The translations under genes were made by a program, and so were the position numbers. DNA of 64,000 nt, from NCBI RefSeq assembly GCF_020539865.1, contig NZ_JAJBQV010000010.1, positions 1-64,000 on the forward strand, written 5' to 3'. Source of the DNA: Megasphaera elsdenii (GTDB lineage: Bacteria; Bacillota; Negativicutes; Veillonellales; Megasphaeraceae). This document shows positions 8,555 through 16,044 of the stretch, in pieces; position 1 is the stretch's first letter; each line of letters opens with the position of its first letter. The notes below the pieces were generated by a model that made no database searches, was not told the DNA's origin, and was given only the letters and a program-made list of their open reading frames with translations.

Positions 8555-10067
8555 ATCCAATCGCCTCCAGATTTTTCTTAATCGCATCCTCAAGCTCATG
8601 GGATTTTTTAAACATCTCCGAAAGCTCACTGGTAAGCCGTTTCATTTTATCATCAAAAGGTTCTCCATCATCTTCCTGCTCTTCAATGCCAACATACCGC
8701 CCTGGCGTTAAAATATAATCTTGTTTTGCTATATCTGATGTAGAAACGACAGCACAATATCCTTTTACCGGTTTCAAGGATCCAGCTACAAACTCTTTAT
8801 AGGTCTGTGCAAGTTTTTGGATATCTCCTAGTTCATCGGATTTATCACTGTCAGTAAGTTCTCGCAGCTTCCGACTAACCATCGTACCCATTTTTCGTGC
8901 ATCAATGAACAGTGTTTCACCTTTACGTTTCTTATTCTTGTTTAGAAACCAGAGGCAAACCGGAATTTGCGTGGTATAGAATAACTGACTAGGCATCGCA
9001 ATAATACATTCCACCAAATCTGCATTTACGATATTTTTCCTGATATCACCTTCACCACCAGTATTGGAAGAAAGAGAACCATTAGCAAGTACCATGCCAA
9101 TTCTTCCTTCTGGAGCAAGATGCCAAATCATATGCTCCATCCAGGCAAAGTTTGCATTGCCTTCTGGTGGCATGCCGTACATCCAACGTTGGTCCTCTTT
9201 TAGCTTGTCGCCCCCCCATGGACTGAGATTAAATGGTGGGTTAGCCATAATGAAATCAGCCTTCATTGTCGGATGCTGGTCACTTAAGAAGGTATCCTCT
9301 GGAATATTTCCCAGATTTGCATCTATACCGCGAATTGCCAGATTCATTTTAGCCATTTTCCAAGTGGTCGGATTACTTTCCTGTCCAAATACGGAGATAT
9401 CGTTGATCTTTCCCTGATGGGCTTCGATGAATTTTGCAGATTGTACAAACATCCCTCCGGCCCCACAGCAGGGATCATATACTCGGCCTTTATAGGGCTG
9501 CAGAATTTCTACAATCGTACGAACTACACAGGATGGAGTATAGAATTGTCCGGCATTCTTTCCTTCTTGTTCGGCAAAGTTCCGCAGGCAATATTCGTAG
9601 GTCCTTCCCAGGATATCTTTTTCATTCGTATCATTCATCTTCACTTTATTAGTGAAGATATCCACCACTTCACCTAGCCGTCTTTTATCTAATTCCGGAC
9701 GAGCAAAGTTCTTCGGCAAGATTCCCTTTAAGGATTTATTTTCCTTTTCAATGGCAATCATGGCCTCATCAATGATTTTGCCAATTTCTGGTGTATGGGC
9801 CGCTTTGGCAATATCTTCCCAGCGGGCACCCTGAGGCACGTAAAAAATATTTTCCGCTTCATATTCATCACGATCTTCTTCAAAGCCTTCGCCTTCTTCG
9901 ACGAGGGCTTTATATTTTTTTTCAAAACTATCAGATATATATTTGAGGAAGATGAGCCCTAAAATAACATTTTTATATTCAGAAGCATCCATATTTCCAC
10001 GCAGGACACAGGCAGCGTCCCACAGTTCTTTTTCAAATCCTATATCAGCTGTATTTACATTACTCAT
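8544..10067 (-). CDS. hsdM: type I DNA methyltransferase subunit HsdM
   Basis: 507 residues, normal for HsdM. N-terminal helical HsdM_N domain (about 10–145), then an N6-adenine methyltransferase: the region QFYTPSCVV, SAM-binding motif I DPCCGAGGMF (198–207) and catalytic motif IV NPPF (276–279). It transfers methyl from SAM to adenine in the sequence chosen by HsdS. Its ATG overlaps the stop of the XRE regulator gene (ATGA, 10064–10067) and its end overlaps hsdS, so the three are translationally coupled. Confidence 0.97.
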   Translation of the reverse strand: MSNVNTADIGFEKELWDAACVLRGNMDASEYKNVILGLIFLKYISDSFEKKYKALVEEGEGFEEDRDEYEAENIFYVPQGARWEDIAKAAHTPEIGKIIDEAMIAIEKENKSLKGILPKNFARPELDKRRLGEVVDIFTNKVKMNDTNEKDILGRTYEYCLRNFAEQEGKNAGQFYTPSCVVRTIVEILQPYKGRVYDPCCGAGGMFVQSAKFIEAHQGKINDISVFGQESNPTTWKMAKMNLAIRGIDANLGNIPEDTFLSDQHPTMKADFIMANPPFNLSPWGGDKLKEDQRWMYGMPPEGNANFAWMEHMIWHLAPEGRIGMVLANGSLSSNTGGEGDIRKNIVNADLVECIIAMPSQLFYTTQIPVCLWFLNKNKKRKGETLFIDARKMGTMVSRKLRELTDSDKSDELGDIQKLAQTYKEFVAGSLKPVKGYCAVVSTSDIAKQDYILTPGRYVGIEEQEDDGEPFDDKMKRLTSELSEMFKKSHELEDAIKKNLEAIGYEI

Positions 10068-10732
10068 TTATTTTCCCCCTTATTTTTTGAAAGCAAATTT
10101 ATATAATTCTTTAACGTTTCAATCAAATCCCCTTCTGTTTTCCCAGAGCAATGATTGAGTAAATAATCGCGCATTTCTTCATCACAAAGTAATAAAGGAA
10201 TTCCCTTATAGTCCTTCAAATGTTTTTCTTTCCAATCATTAAAAATATTAAAATCCACCTCAATTAATTTCACTCTTCGTCGTAACATGAATGATAATGC
10301 TGGATCATTAATTCGTATAAGGTCATAGTCAATACCTACAGTAGAAATTTGTTGGCTATCATCCTGCACTTCTTCCGAATCCACTTCATCATATGAATCA
10401 GATGTTTTGATAGTTTCAGTTGAACTAGCTGGTTCAATTGTTTTGTTTTCATACAATTTATCGATGAGTACAAACACCTGGCTATAATCTAGCCTATCTA
10501 AATCAATATCATTAATGGCTCTACCTTCTTTTAAACCTAAAATCCAATCAGCAGATACATGATATGTTTCACTAATTAAACGAAGATTGTCTACAGTTAA
10601 AGCTTGTCTACCATTTTTTATTTTATTTAGATTCCCCTGAGTCATATGAAGCTTACTTGCTGTAACAACATCAGTTTCATCTGCAAAAAGTTCTTTTAAT
10701 CTATCACTGATAGAACGTGAATTATTGCACAT
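10064..10732 (-). CDS. XRE-family regulator at the head of the hsd operon
   Basis: 222 residues from the ATG at 10730–10732, with GGAGGTGGG directly upstream. The N-terminal HTH_3 domain (about 5–65) contains the usual recognition segment (TASKLHMTQGNLNKIKNGRQ) and the closing SADWILGL. The rest is acidic and not recognised; a long C-terminal part of this kind often handles oligomerisation or signal sensing. It overlaps hsdM by 4 bp, so it probably sets expression of methylase, specificity subunit and recombinase together. Its likely operators are the dyads in 10881–10972. Confidence 0.85.
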   Translation of the reverse strand: MCNNSRSISDRLKELFADETDVVTASKLHMTQGNLNKIKNGRQALTVDNLRLISETYHVSADWILGLKEGRAINDIDLDRLDYSQVFVLIDKLYENKTIEPASSTETIKTSDSYDEVDSEEVQDDSQQISTVGIDYDLIRINDPALSFMLRRRVKLIEVDFNIFNDWKEKHLKDYKGIPLLLCDEEMRDYLLNHCSGKTEGDLIETLKNYINLLSKNKGENK

Positions 10733-10880
10733 AACCCACCTCCGGGCTACAGCCATTAATTCCAATTATGAGCTCAGGATTTTGAAAAGAACTATAACCT
10801 ATTATTTTCTTAATTCTTCTTTTTATTATCTCAGTTACGGTATTCATTTTCTACCCCATATTCAAAAGTCGAATTAAATA

Positions 10881-10972
10881 ATTCGTGCCACGAATATTTA
10901 TATTATATCACAAATATTCACTATCTATTGGTGAATCGATAAATTTCTTAAGCAAATATTTTATTTGCTTAA
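10881..10972 (-). promoter_or_regulatory. promoter and operator dyads of the XRE–hsd operon
   Basis: In the gene-free stretch 10733–11176. The minus strand has an extended -10, TGATATAAT (TATAAT at 10902–10907), with no good -35. Three dyads surround it: ATTCGTG-C-CACGAAT (10881–10895) at the transcription start side, ATTCAC/GTGAAT (10916–10936) over the -35 region, and a perfect 11-bp palindrome TTAAGCAAATA/TATTTGCTTAA (10948–10972) upstream. A single half-site ATTCGTGG recurs near 11004. The layout fits autoregulation by the XRE protein. Confidence 0.55.
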
Positions 10973-11097
10973 TGAATATTTACATGCCAACCGCTCGATT
11001 TCTTATTCGTGGCTTTTTTAGTATGCTTTTTATAGCAAAAATTTCAATACTTTTGAGTACTGATAAAGTGTCCTGAACAAGACGTTAAAAGGTTCAT

Positions 11098-11147
11098 CAC
11101 TATAGTCGTTCACCCTAAGTACACAGGTGGCTCGAGCGGCTATAGTG
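11098..11147. repeat. 8-bp inverted repeat upstream of the sigma-like gene
   Basis: CACTATAG (11098–11105) and CTATAGTG (11140–11147) form a perfect dyad with a 34-bp loop. It could be an operator or the remains of an attachment region at the prophage/island border; no matching copy was seen at the right prophage end. Confidence 0.35.
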
Positions 11148-11176
11148 TTCAAAATTGAATAGCCTATCCTGCCTAC

Positions 11177-11237
11177 GAGCATGGCAGGTCTATCGAAACG
11201 AGATTTTTATTCCCGTTCCGGACGACCTGTCATGCTC
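11177..11237 (+). promoter_or_regulatory. long hairpin in the leader of the sigma-like gene
   Basis: GAGCATGGCAGGTC (11177–11190) pairs with GACCTGTCATGCTC (11224–11237), 14 bp with one mismatch, around a 33-base loop. It ends about 45 bases before the start codon. There is no U-tract, so it is not a simple terminator. It could control the leader or be a protein-binding site. Confidence 0.4.
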
Positions 11238-11282
11238 TTTTGTTTTGTCATCTCCTCCGGTTCGGGACCGAACGGAGGACAA

Positions 11283-11801
11283 ATGATGACAAATAAAGAA
11301 AATCAAAACAGACGAATTTATGACAAGGCCAGCAAAAAATGGTATGCAGTCCCTGATGAATTTTATAAGGCCTACGACCGCTTGTGTAACACGACGCGGA
11401 AACGGATGCAGTATCAAGGGCGCTGTTGGTGCCCGAAAGGTAAATGGTGGCTTTGTGATGCCCACTGCCTGGATTGTGAATTCTATATTTCACAAACAAC
11501 TTCTCTTGATAATCCCATTTTCAATGATGACGGTTCCAGCAATGGCACCCTTTTAGACCATGTTGCAGATTCACGAGCTATTGCAGAAAAGATAATTTCT
11601 GACCGCAATCTACTGCAGTATCTCTTCGCTAAGTTGCGAGAACTGGACCCAGAAGCTGATAAACTAATCACCATCTGGTGCGAACATCCAGATGGCATTT
11701 CCGATCGTAAGGTTGCAAAGCTCATAGGTCGCCCACAGCGAACTTTCGCAGATGAAATGAAAAGATTTCGAGAAAAGTATCATCATCTTCTTTACGATTA
11801 A
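11283..11801 (+). CDS. sigma-70-like helix-turn-helix protein of mobile elements
   Basis: 172 residues from the ATG at 11283 (a second ATG follows at once); GGAGG lies 4–7 bases upstream, while the longer frame has none. The N-terminal part has a cysteine-rich patch (CWCPKGKWWLCDAHCLDCEF) that may bind a metal. The C-terminal part has a sigma-region-4-like helix-turn-helix ending SDRKVAKLIGRPQRTFADEM. I recognise this layout from sigma-like proteins found on integrative elements of Firmicutes, where the function is unproven. It stands alone on the plus strand and ends at the bidirectional terminator 11820–11867. Confidence 0.65.
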   Translation: MMTNKENQNRRIYDKASKKWYAVPDEFYKAYDRLCNTTRKRMQYQGRCWCPKGKWWLCDAHCLDCEFYISQTTSLDNPIFNDDGSSNGTLLDHVADSRAIAEKIISDRNLLQYLFAKLRELDPEADKLITIWCEHPDGISDRKVAKLIGRPQRTFADEMKRFREKYHHLLYD

Positions 11802-11819
11802 TACTTGCCTATAAAACAC

Positions 11820-11867
11820 AAAGAGCCGGTACAGAACACCCTTTTCAATGTTCTGTACCGGCTCTTT
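11820..11867. terminator. bidirectional terminator between sigma-like gene and abi
   Basis: 19-bp perfect stem beginning AAAGAGCCGGTACAGAACA, flanked by A- and T-runs. It serves the convergent genes ending at 11801 and 11870. Its sequence is related to the terminator at 12927–12973. Confidence 0.85.
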
Positions 11868-11869
11868 GT

Positions 11870-12757
11870 TTACAGTTGTTTCAAGACCTTTGCATACAAT
11901 TGAGGAAATCCAATTTGTTTCAAAGAAAGGGATTCCTCGTATTCCCGTGTTATAGCAATAACATTTTCAATCAGCTCGTTTTTTTGTCTCTCATCAGGCA
12001 AAGACTGCGCCAGCATGACTATGTAACCAAATAATGTATCTGTTTTAATCTCTGGATGTGCTATTAAAAAATTCCGGCCAAAACGAACAGGTGGGTTAAA
12101 CTTAGTTCCGTAGAGCCGTGCTCCATGCGCGCATTTGTTACGAAGGATTGTTAAGCAATGTAGATGGTTTTTTAGCAGAGATGCTGTAGTACCAACTGCT
12201 GTAGCAATTTGTGTCTGGTCATCAGCATACATGCATCGATACAGCTTTGACAAACTTGACATAGTCATGACCTCAACTAGCACCCATAGAGGCATTCGAT
12301 TATGGTATTTTCTCCGATGGTGTCGAATAATCAGGCTTTCCTTATAATAATTTTCTTCCTTAGAAACTTGTTTAATCAGCGTCTCAAAGTTGGTCTTCAT
12401 GTAATAATTGGCAACATCGTAATGCTGATCATGGGGAGATTCTTTGCATTTTAGCATAGAGAATACGTAAGCAATTTCAGTGCGGTAATAAATCTCTATT
12501 ATCTCTAGTGATTTTCGCAACACATGCCGCATGTCTACATCAAATTGATATCTTCCCCGGACTCGATTAAAAGATGTTCCTTGAATAAATTCGCTACTGT
12601 GTTCATTCTTTCGGTCTTCTAATGCATAACCAGTAAAGCGATAATAGTTAACCTGTTTGAGAAATGTGAGCACCTCTTCATCTGATTCAATAAGCATTCC
12701 ATGCGCTCTAAGCCGATTCACTTGTTCAACAAATGTTAGAGGACTTTTTAACTCCAT
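11870..12757 (-). CDS. Abi family (Abi_2, AbiD/F-like) abortive-infection protein
   Basis: 295 residues from the ATG at 12755–12757 (GAGGAGA upstream). The N-terminal part LTFVEQVNRLRAHGM…LKQVNYYRFTGYAL is typical of Abi_2 proteins. Further on, FDVDMRHVLRKSLEIIEIYYRTEIAYVF and the motif LRNKCAHGARLY (about 205–216) give the R-x4-H signature of HEPN ribonucleases (R206, H211). The family aborts phage development, probably by RNA cleavage; here it would protect the lysogen against other phages. It is a one-gene unit with related terminators on either side and a hairpin in its leader. Confidence 0.9.
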   Translation of the reverse strand: MELKSPLTFVEQVNRLRAHGMLIESDEEVLTFLKQVNYYRFTGYALEDRKNEHSSEFIQGTSFNRVRGRYQFDVDMRHVLRKSLEIIEIYYRTEIAYVFSMLKCKESPHDQHYDVANYYMKTNFETLIKQVSKEENYYKESLIIRHHRRKYHNRMPLWVLVEVMTMSSLSKLYRCMYADDQTQIATAVGTTASLLKNHLHCLTILRNKCAHGARLYGTKFNPPVRFGRNFLIAHPEIKTDTLFGYIVMLAQSLPDERQKNELIENVIAITREYEESLSLKQIGFPQLYAKVLKQL

Positions 12758-12783
12758 ACCAATCTCCTCATATAAAAGTAGAA

Positions 12784-12808
12784 AAGCCGAATCCACTGGA
12801 TTCGGCTT
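12784..12808 (-). terminator. leader hairpin of abi (attenuator or terminator)
   Basis: AAGCCGAATCC/GGATTCGGCTT, an 11-bp perfect stem with a 3-base loop, followed on the minus strand by a T-rich stretch, about 25 bases before the abi start codon. It may stop read-through from the lysis operon or attenuate abi. Confidence 0.6.
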
Positions 12809-12926
12809 GGTCCCCAAATCGCAAAAATCTGGGCAACTCTGTTATAGATATAATAACCCACAAACCAAAAAAAATCAAGTACTGTTGTTCTGTTCATTAT
12901 GTTACAGCAATTCAATAAAAGCAAAA

Positions 12927-12973
12927 TAGGCCGGTACAGAACATCCTTCCCGATGTCCCATACCGGCTTTTTT
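12927..12973. terminator. terminator after the prophage lysis module
   Basis: Imperfect stem GCCGGTACAGAACATC/GATGTCCCATACCGGC with T-run, directly behind the last lysis-module gene. It shares the core GCCGGTACAGAACA with the terminator at 11820–11867. The 12809–12926 gap holds nothing else recognisable. Confidence 0.8.
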
Positions 12974-12975
12974 CT

Positions 12976-13242
12976 TTACTCAATCTTCTGTTTTATATCT
13001 GCCACAATGGCTTTGACCGCCTGTTGCATTAGCGTCACATACAGACGGTTCCGGATTTTTACCCACCAGCTCGTAGTGGTCTGGATTTCCGCTTCCAGCG
13101 GGTCTGTCAGGTTCTTCATCTGTGCTTCCACCAATGCCTGCACATCATTCAAATCGATGGCCTTGATAGCCGCTTCGGCTTCGCTCTTAGCAAAGGATAC
13201 GACAGTATCGGCGACGGCTTTCTTAATTTCTTCTCTGTTCAT
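12976..13242 (-). CDS. small phage protein of the lysis module
   Basis: 88 residues from the ATG at 13240–13242, AGGAGG 9 bases upstream (a GTG at 13248 is too close to it). Highly helical and charged, with KSEAEAAIKAIDLNDVQALVEAQMK and a Trp-Trp pair in the middle; no transmembrane segment. Family not recognised. It is the last gene of the lysis operon, just behind the amidase, and may help lysis or be a late accessory gene. Confidence 0.65.
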   Translation of the reverse strand: MNREEIKKAVADTVVSFAKSEAEAAIKAIDLNDVQALVEAQMKNLTDPLEAEIQTTTSWWVKIRNRLYVTLMQQAVKAIVADIKQKIE

Positions 13243-13244
13243 GT

Positions 13245-13802
13245 TCACTTACCTCCTAAAATCAGCTGTTCATAATCGGTAACGCCACGGGCAATGGCTC
13301 GCGCCAGTGCGTCCTGGGCATTCGCCAGGATTTCTTCATCACCAGGGTTAGAGATGAAAGCCAGTTCCACCAGGACAGCAGGCATGTCGGTGTTGGTCAG
13401 GACATACAGGCCGTTGACGCCGGGCGTGGCGATTTTCACACCCCGGTCAGTAGTATCGAGGGCATCGACAAGCTGGCTCTGGATGCAGTTGGCCAGCATG
13501 CTGCCACGGTAACTGCCGACGCAGGCCCAGGTTTCTGTGCCATTAGCTTCTTCGGCTTCAGCGGCATTGCAGTGGATGGATACGAAGATGTCGGCATCAT
13601 TGCTATTGGCGGTTTCACAGATTTCATACAGACTGTCCGACTGAAGCAGTTCTGTTGCTACGCCTGCCGCGTTCAGATAGCTTTCGGCAGCTTTGCCGAC
13701 AGCCAGAGCCACATCACATTCACGCAGACCCGTTTCACTGTTGACAGCACCCGGGTCGGGATGACCGTTCGGCGCATGGCCGGGGTTCAGGAATACTTTC
13801 AT
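13245..13802 (-). CDS. N-acetylmuramoyl-L-alanine amidase (endolysin)
   Basis: 185 residues, a bare Amidase_3 catalytic domain with no cell-wall-binding repeat. It has the expected zinc ligands H9 (FLNPGHAPN), E28 and H77 (FVSIHCNA), and the catalytic glutamate E146 (VLVELAFISN). It cuts the bond between N-acetylmuramate and L-alanine of peptidoglycan at the end of the lytic cycle. It overlaps the preceding holin-like gene by 4 bp. Absence of a signal peptide means export through a holin; absence of binding repeats is common for phages of hosts with an outer membrane. Confidence 0.93.
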   Translation of the reverse strand: MKVFLNPGHAPNGHPDPGAVNSETGLRECDVALAVGKAAESYLNAAGVATELLQSDSLYEICETANSNDADIFVSIHCNAAEAEEANGTETWACVGSYRGSMLANCIQSQLVDALDTTDRGVKIATPGVNGLYVLTNTDMPAVLVELAFISNPGDEEILANAQDALARAIARGVTDYEQLILGGK

Positions 13803-13999
13803 GTCTTTTCTTCTCCTTTCTGATGAACGGCGGACTTCACGGTGCCACCGATGTAACCGAGCAAGCCAGAGGCGATGGACATGGCCAGCTCGTTGAGGGT
13901 ATAAAAAATCGCCATGATCAGTGCTGTGACCAGCCCGATGATGACGATGCAGTCGGGAATATTCACTTTCTCAAACATAATGTTCAATAAACACTCCAT
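13799..13999 (-). CDS. holin-like small membrane protein
   Basis: 66 residues with one or two hydrophobic segments (about 18–58: CIVIIGLVTALIMAIFYTLN and a Gly-rich second stretch ASGLLGYIGG) and a charged C-terminus (HQKGEEKT). Its size, topology and position 4 bp into the endolysin gene indicate a holin. Two in-frame ATGs (13999 and 13978) have only weak ribosome sites, so the start is uncertain; holins often use dual starts. Confidence 0.7.
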   Translation of the reverse strand: MECLLNIMFEKVNIPDCIVIIGLVTALIMAIFYTLNELAMSIASGLLGYIGGTVKSAVHQKGEEKT

Positions 14000-14012
14000 T
14001 CCGATTTATAAA

Positions 14013-14642
14013 TCATACAAACCGAAATCGTATAACATAATTTTTATTGTTTTTCAGACTGGTTGCATTGGAAAATTTACTGTAAGGAAAATACACCAAT
14101 GCAAAAGCCGGGTATGCATATACACTGATATCGGCTTTGGAAATCCGACATGATACATCTGCAGTGAGTTGGCTGTCTTTCACGATTTCTGCCACAAAAT
14201 CATGAGATTTGAAGAAGTTATATAATTCCCCGTCTTCTGACAGGCTGGCAAACGTCACATTATCATGATATCCAATAAACAAGGCCAGATTATCCGCACT
14301 AAAATCAAAGTCAATCGTAGCATTTTTGTTTGCACTATCATAAGTATACAGTTCATACGTATTGCCAGATACAGTCAATGGAATCTTCCAAATATTCTTA
14401 GTGCCTAAATCCCAATAGTAAAAGACGTTCGTTTCTGATACCGAACTCTGCGTTGCCTGCAAGGCTCCTTCTGCCAGTTCTCCATCTGCCGTATAGAATT
14501 TCTTGCCTTTTGCAACGTCACTAGTTTCTGCTGTTGTATCCGAAACTTCGCAGAATCTGGCTTTTCCGCCAGCCGTAAGCGGAAGCAGTACAGATGGCAC
14601 CTCATTGTAGCTGGCGCCAGCGATTTTCACATCCACCTTCAT
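14013..14642 (-). CDS. phage tail-fibre/adhesin-type protein A
   Basis: 209 residues, AAAGGAG upstream. The first ~55 residues (VKIAGASYNEVPSVLLPLTAGGKARFCEVSDTT) repeat the start of the next protein upstream (14657–15163), so the two are related through an N-terminal module. The rest is beta-rich with many aromatics and looks like a receptor-binding or host-facing domain, of no family I know. Position at the fibre end of the baseplate operon supports this. Confidence 0.65.
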   Translation of the reverse strand: MKVDVKIAGASYNEVPSVLLPLTAGGKARFCEVSDTTAETSDVAKGKKFYTADGELAEGALQATQSSVSETNVFYYWDLGTKNIWKIPLTVSGNTYELYTYDSANKNATIDFDFSADNLALFIGYHDNVTFASLSEDGELYNFFKSHDFVAEIVKDSQLTADVSCRISKADISVYAYPAFALVYFPYSKFSNATSLKNNKNYVIRFRFV

Positions 14643-14656
14643 GTCATCACGCTCCT

Positions 14657-15163
14657 TTATTCGATAGTCAGCACTTTGGTCAAGCTGTCTTGGGATACCG
14701 CAACAGAAGTCAATGATCCGGTCACTTTAGAACCGTTGATATAGGCCGTTTTCCCGGACACAATGGTACTCGCTGCTGCTGTTGCATCAGCCGTATCAAC
14801 TACGCTGGACTTTCCGGCGACCCCGAGAATGGTCACCCCGGCTTTAATATTTCCCGTAACGATTTTTAACTGTTCGGAGGAAGCAATGCTGACGGTACCG
14901 CTGCCGTTATGGTAGCCGGACGGTACAGTATATGTCCCTTTCACAGCACTGATGGAACCTGTTACCGCACCATTGTCTGTCATCGTCCCTGTCACCACAC
15001 CACTTCCCAGGAATGCCGTTTTCCCGTTCTTGATGTCTGCCGCAACAGCATTTGCCGATGTCGTATCATAAAACTCTGCCGTCCCGGTTCCCCCTGCCAA
15101 AGGAATAGATACTTGCGGGACGCTTTCATAGGTGACACCATTGATTTTTACGTTTTTCGCCAT
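14657..15163 (-). CDS. phage tail-fibre/adhesin-type protein B with Gly-rich repeats
   Basis: 168 residues. The N-terminal module resembles protein A (VKINGVTYESVPQVSIPLAGGTGTAEF). Then come repeats of the form Ala-x-x-Ile-x-x-Gly-Lys-Thr-Ala-(hydrophobic)-x-Gly-x-x-Val-Thr-Gly (copies near 42–60 and 130–150) with Gly/Ser-rich spacers, the style of Firmicutes phage fibre shafts. No enzymatic motif. Likely part of the distal tail fibre. Confidence 0.65.
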   Translation of the reverse strand: MAKNVKINGVTYESVPQVSIPLAGGTGTAEFYDTTSANAVAADIKNGKTAFLGSGVVTGTMTDNGAVTGSISAVKGTYTVPSGYHNGSGTVSIASSEQLKIVTGNIKAGVTILGVAGKSSVVDTADATAAASTIVSGKTAYINGSKVTGSLTSVAVSQDSLTKVLTIE

Positions 15164-15176
15164 GTTGATTTCTCCT

Positions 15177-15407
15177 TTACTCGACCTTCAACTCATAGCC
15201 ATTAAAGCTGATTCTGCCATAGTTCGACGGGATGGCAGCTACCGTCACCGACCGCATAGCCGTAAATCCCTTATCGGGCATGATGACCTGCTCCACATCA
15301 CTGGGAATGATTTGTTTTTCCTGATACGCCCCGGACGGCTCCTGCGGCAGAGAAAGCACTCCGCAGAGTGTGCTTTTCCCTTCCAGTTTTCCTTTATATC
15401 GTTCCAT
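15177..15407 (-). CDS. small phage tail protein
   Basis: 76 residues; GAGGT precedes the ATG, which overlaps the end of the upstream gene by 14 bp. It contains VEQVIMPDKGFTAMRSVTVAAIPSNYGRISFNGYELKVE, a pattern often seen in small proteins between baseplate and fibre genes in Firmicutes phages. Function unknown; structural role inferred from position. Confidence 0.6.
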   Translation of the reverse strand: MERYKGKLEGKSTLCGVLSLPQEPSGAYQEKQIIPSDVEQVIMPDKGFTAMRSVTVAAIPSNYGRISFNGYELKVE

Positions 15408-15762
15408 GAGCCGTTACCTCCCCGGTCACAATAAACGGGCTGGGCGGGATAACCGTATCCGTATAGCCGGAAACCAGCACTAATTCCACATCGTACCGAT
15501 AGGCTCCGAAAGGAAGTAATGCCGTATCTTCCGGCAACAGAAGCAGGAGGCAGTCTGTTGCCCGCCGTATGATGCCATTATCCAGGGTTTTCACCACCAA
15601 TGGGATTTCATCAGAAAGCTCCCGTTTGACGGTAAATGTAAGCCGATCATCCGCTCCCGGCACAAACGCTCTGCCCGTCACCCAGTCATGGATGGTCAGC
15701 GTAATCTGCGCCGAATCCCCACGGGTAATGGAAATTCGGTTCCGAACGACTGAAAAGCCCAT
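15394..15762 (-). CDS. phage tail/baseplate protein (BppU-like N-terminal type)
   Basis: 122 residues. It starts ISITRGDSAQITLTIHD and contains LTFTVKREL…, which resembles the small beta-sandwich at the N-terminus of upper baseplate proteins that attach fibres to the tail tip. GAGGAGG upstream. Translationally coupled to the next gene. The family call is tentative. Confidence 0.6.
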   Translation of the reverse strand: MGFSVVRNRISITRGDSAQITLTIHDWVTGRAFVPGADDRLTFTVKRELSDEIPLVVKTLDNGIIRRATDCLLLLLPEDTALLPFGAYRYDVELVLVSGYTDTVIPPSPFIVTGEVTAHGTI

Positions 15763-15774
15763 CCTGCCACCTCC

Positions 15775-16032
15775 TCATTCAATCTGCCGCTGCTCGATTA
15801 CATCCAAACGGTGCTGCACATGATCCGTTGCTTCCTCCACGCGGGAAAGGCGTTCTGCCATCTCCTGGCGCTTGGCTTCTGTTTCGGAAAGCTGGCGCCG
15901 CAGGTGGTCGATGCACTCTTGCAAGCTCCGCACCGACTGATTCAGTGGCTTGATGACACTAAAGTTAAAAATGATGCCGCAGAGCATCAGGACGGATACC
16001 AGAGAACCAACCATCTGTACCCATTCAGCCAT
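15775..16032 (-). CDS. small membrane-anchored coiled-coil protein
   Basis: 85 residues from the ATG at 16030–16032 (GGAGGTGAGG upstream). One transmembrane segment (about 5–27, VQMVGSLVSVLMLCGIIF) is followed by a long coiled coil (SLQECIDHLRRQLSETEAKR to the end). The layout resembles XhlA/haemolysin-type or spanin-like lysis helpers, though here it sits among the fibre genes. Function not proven. Confidence 0.6.
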   Translation of the reverse strand: MAEWVQMVGSLVSVLMLCGIIFNFSVIKPLNQSVRSLQECIDHLRRQLSETEAKRQEMAERLSRVEEATDHVQHRLDVIEQRQIE

Positions 16033-16044
16033 ACTCCTCACCTC

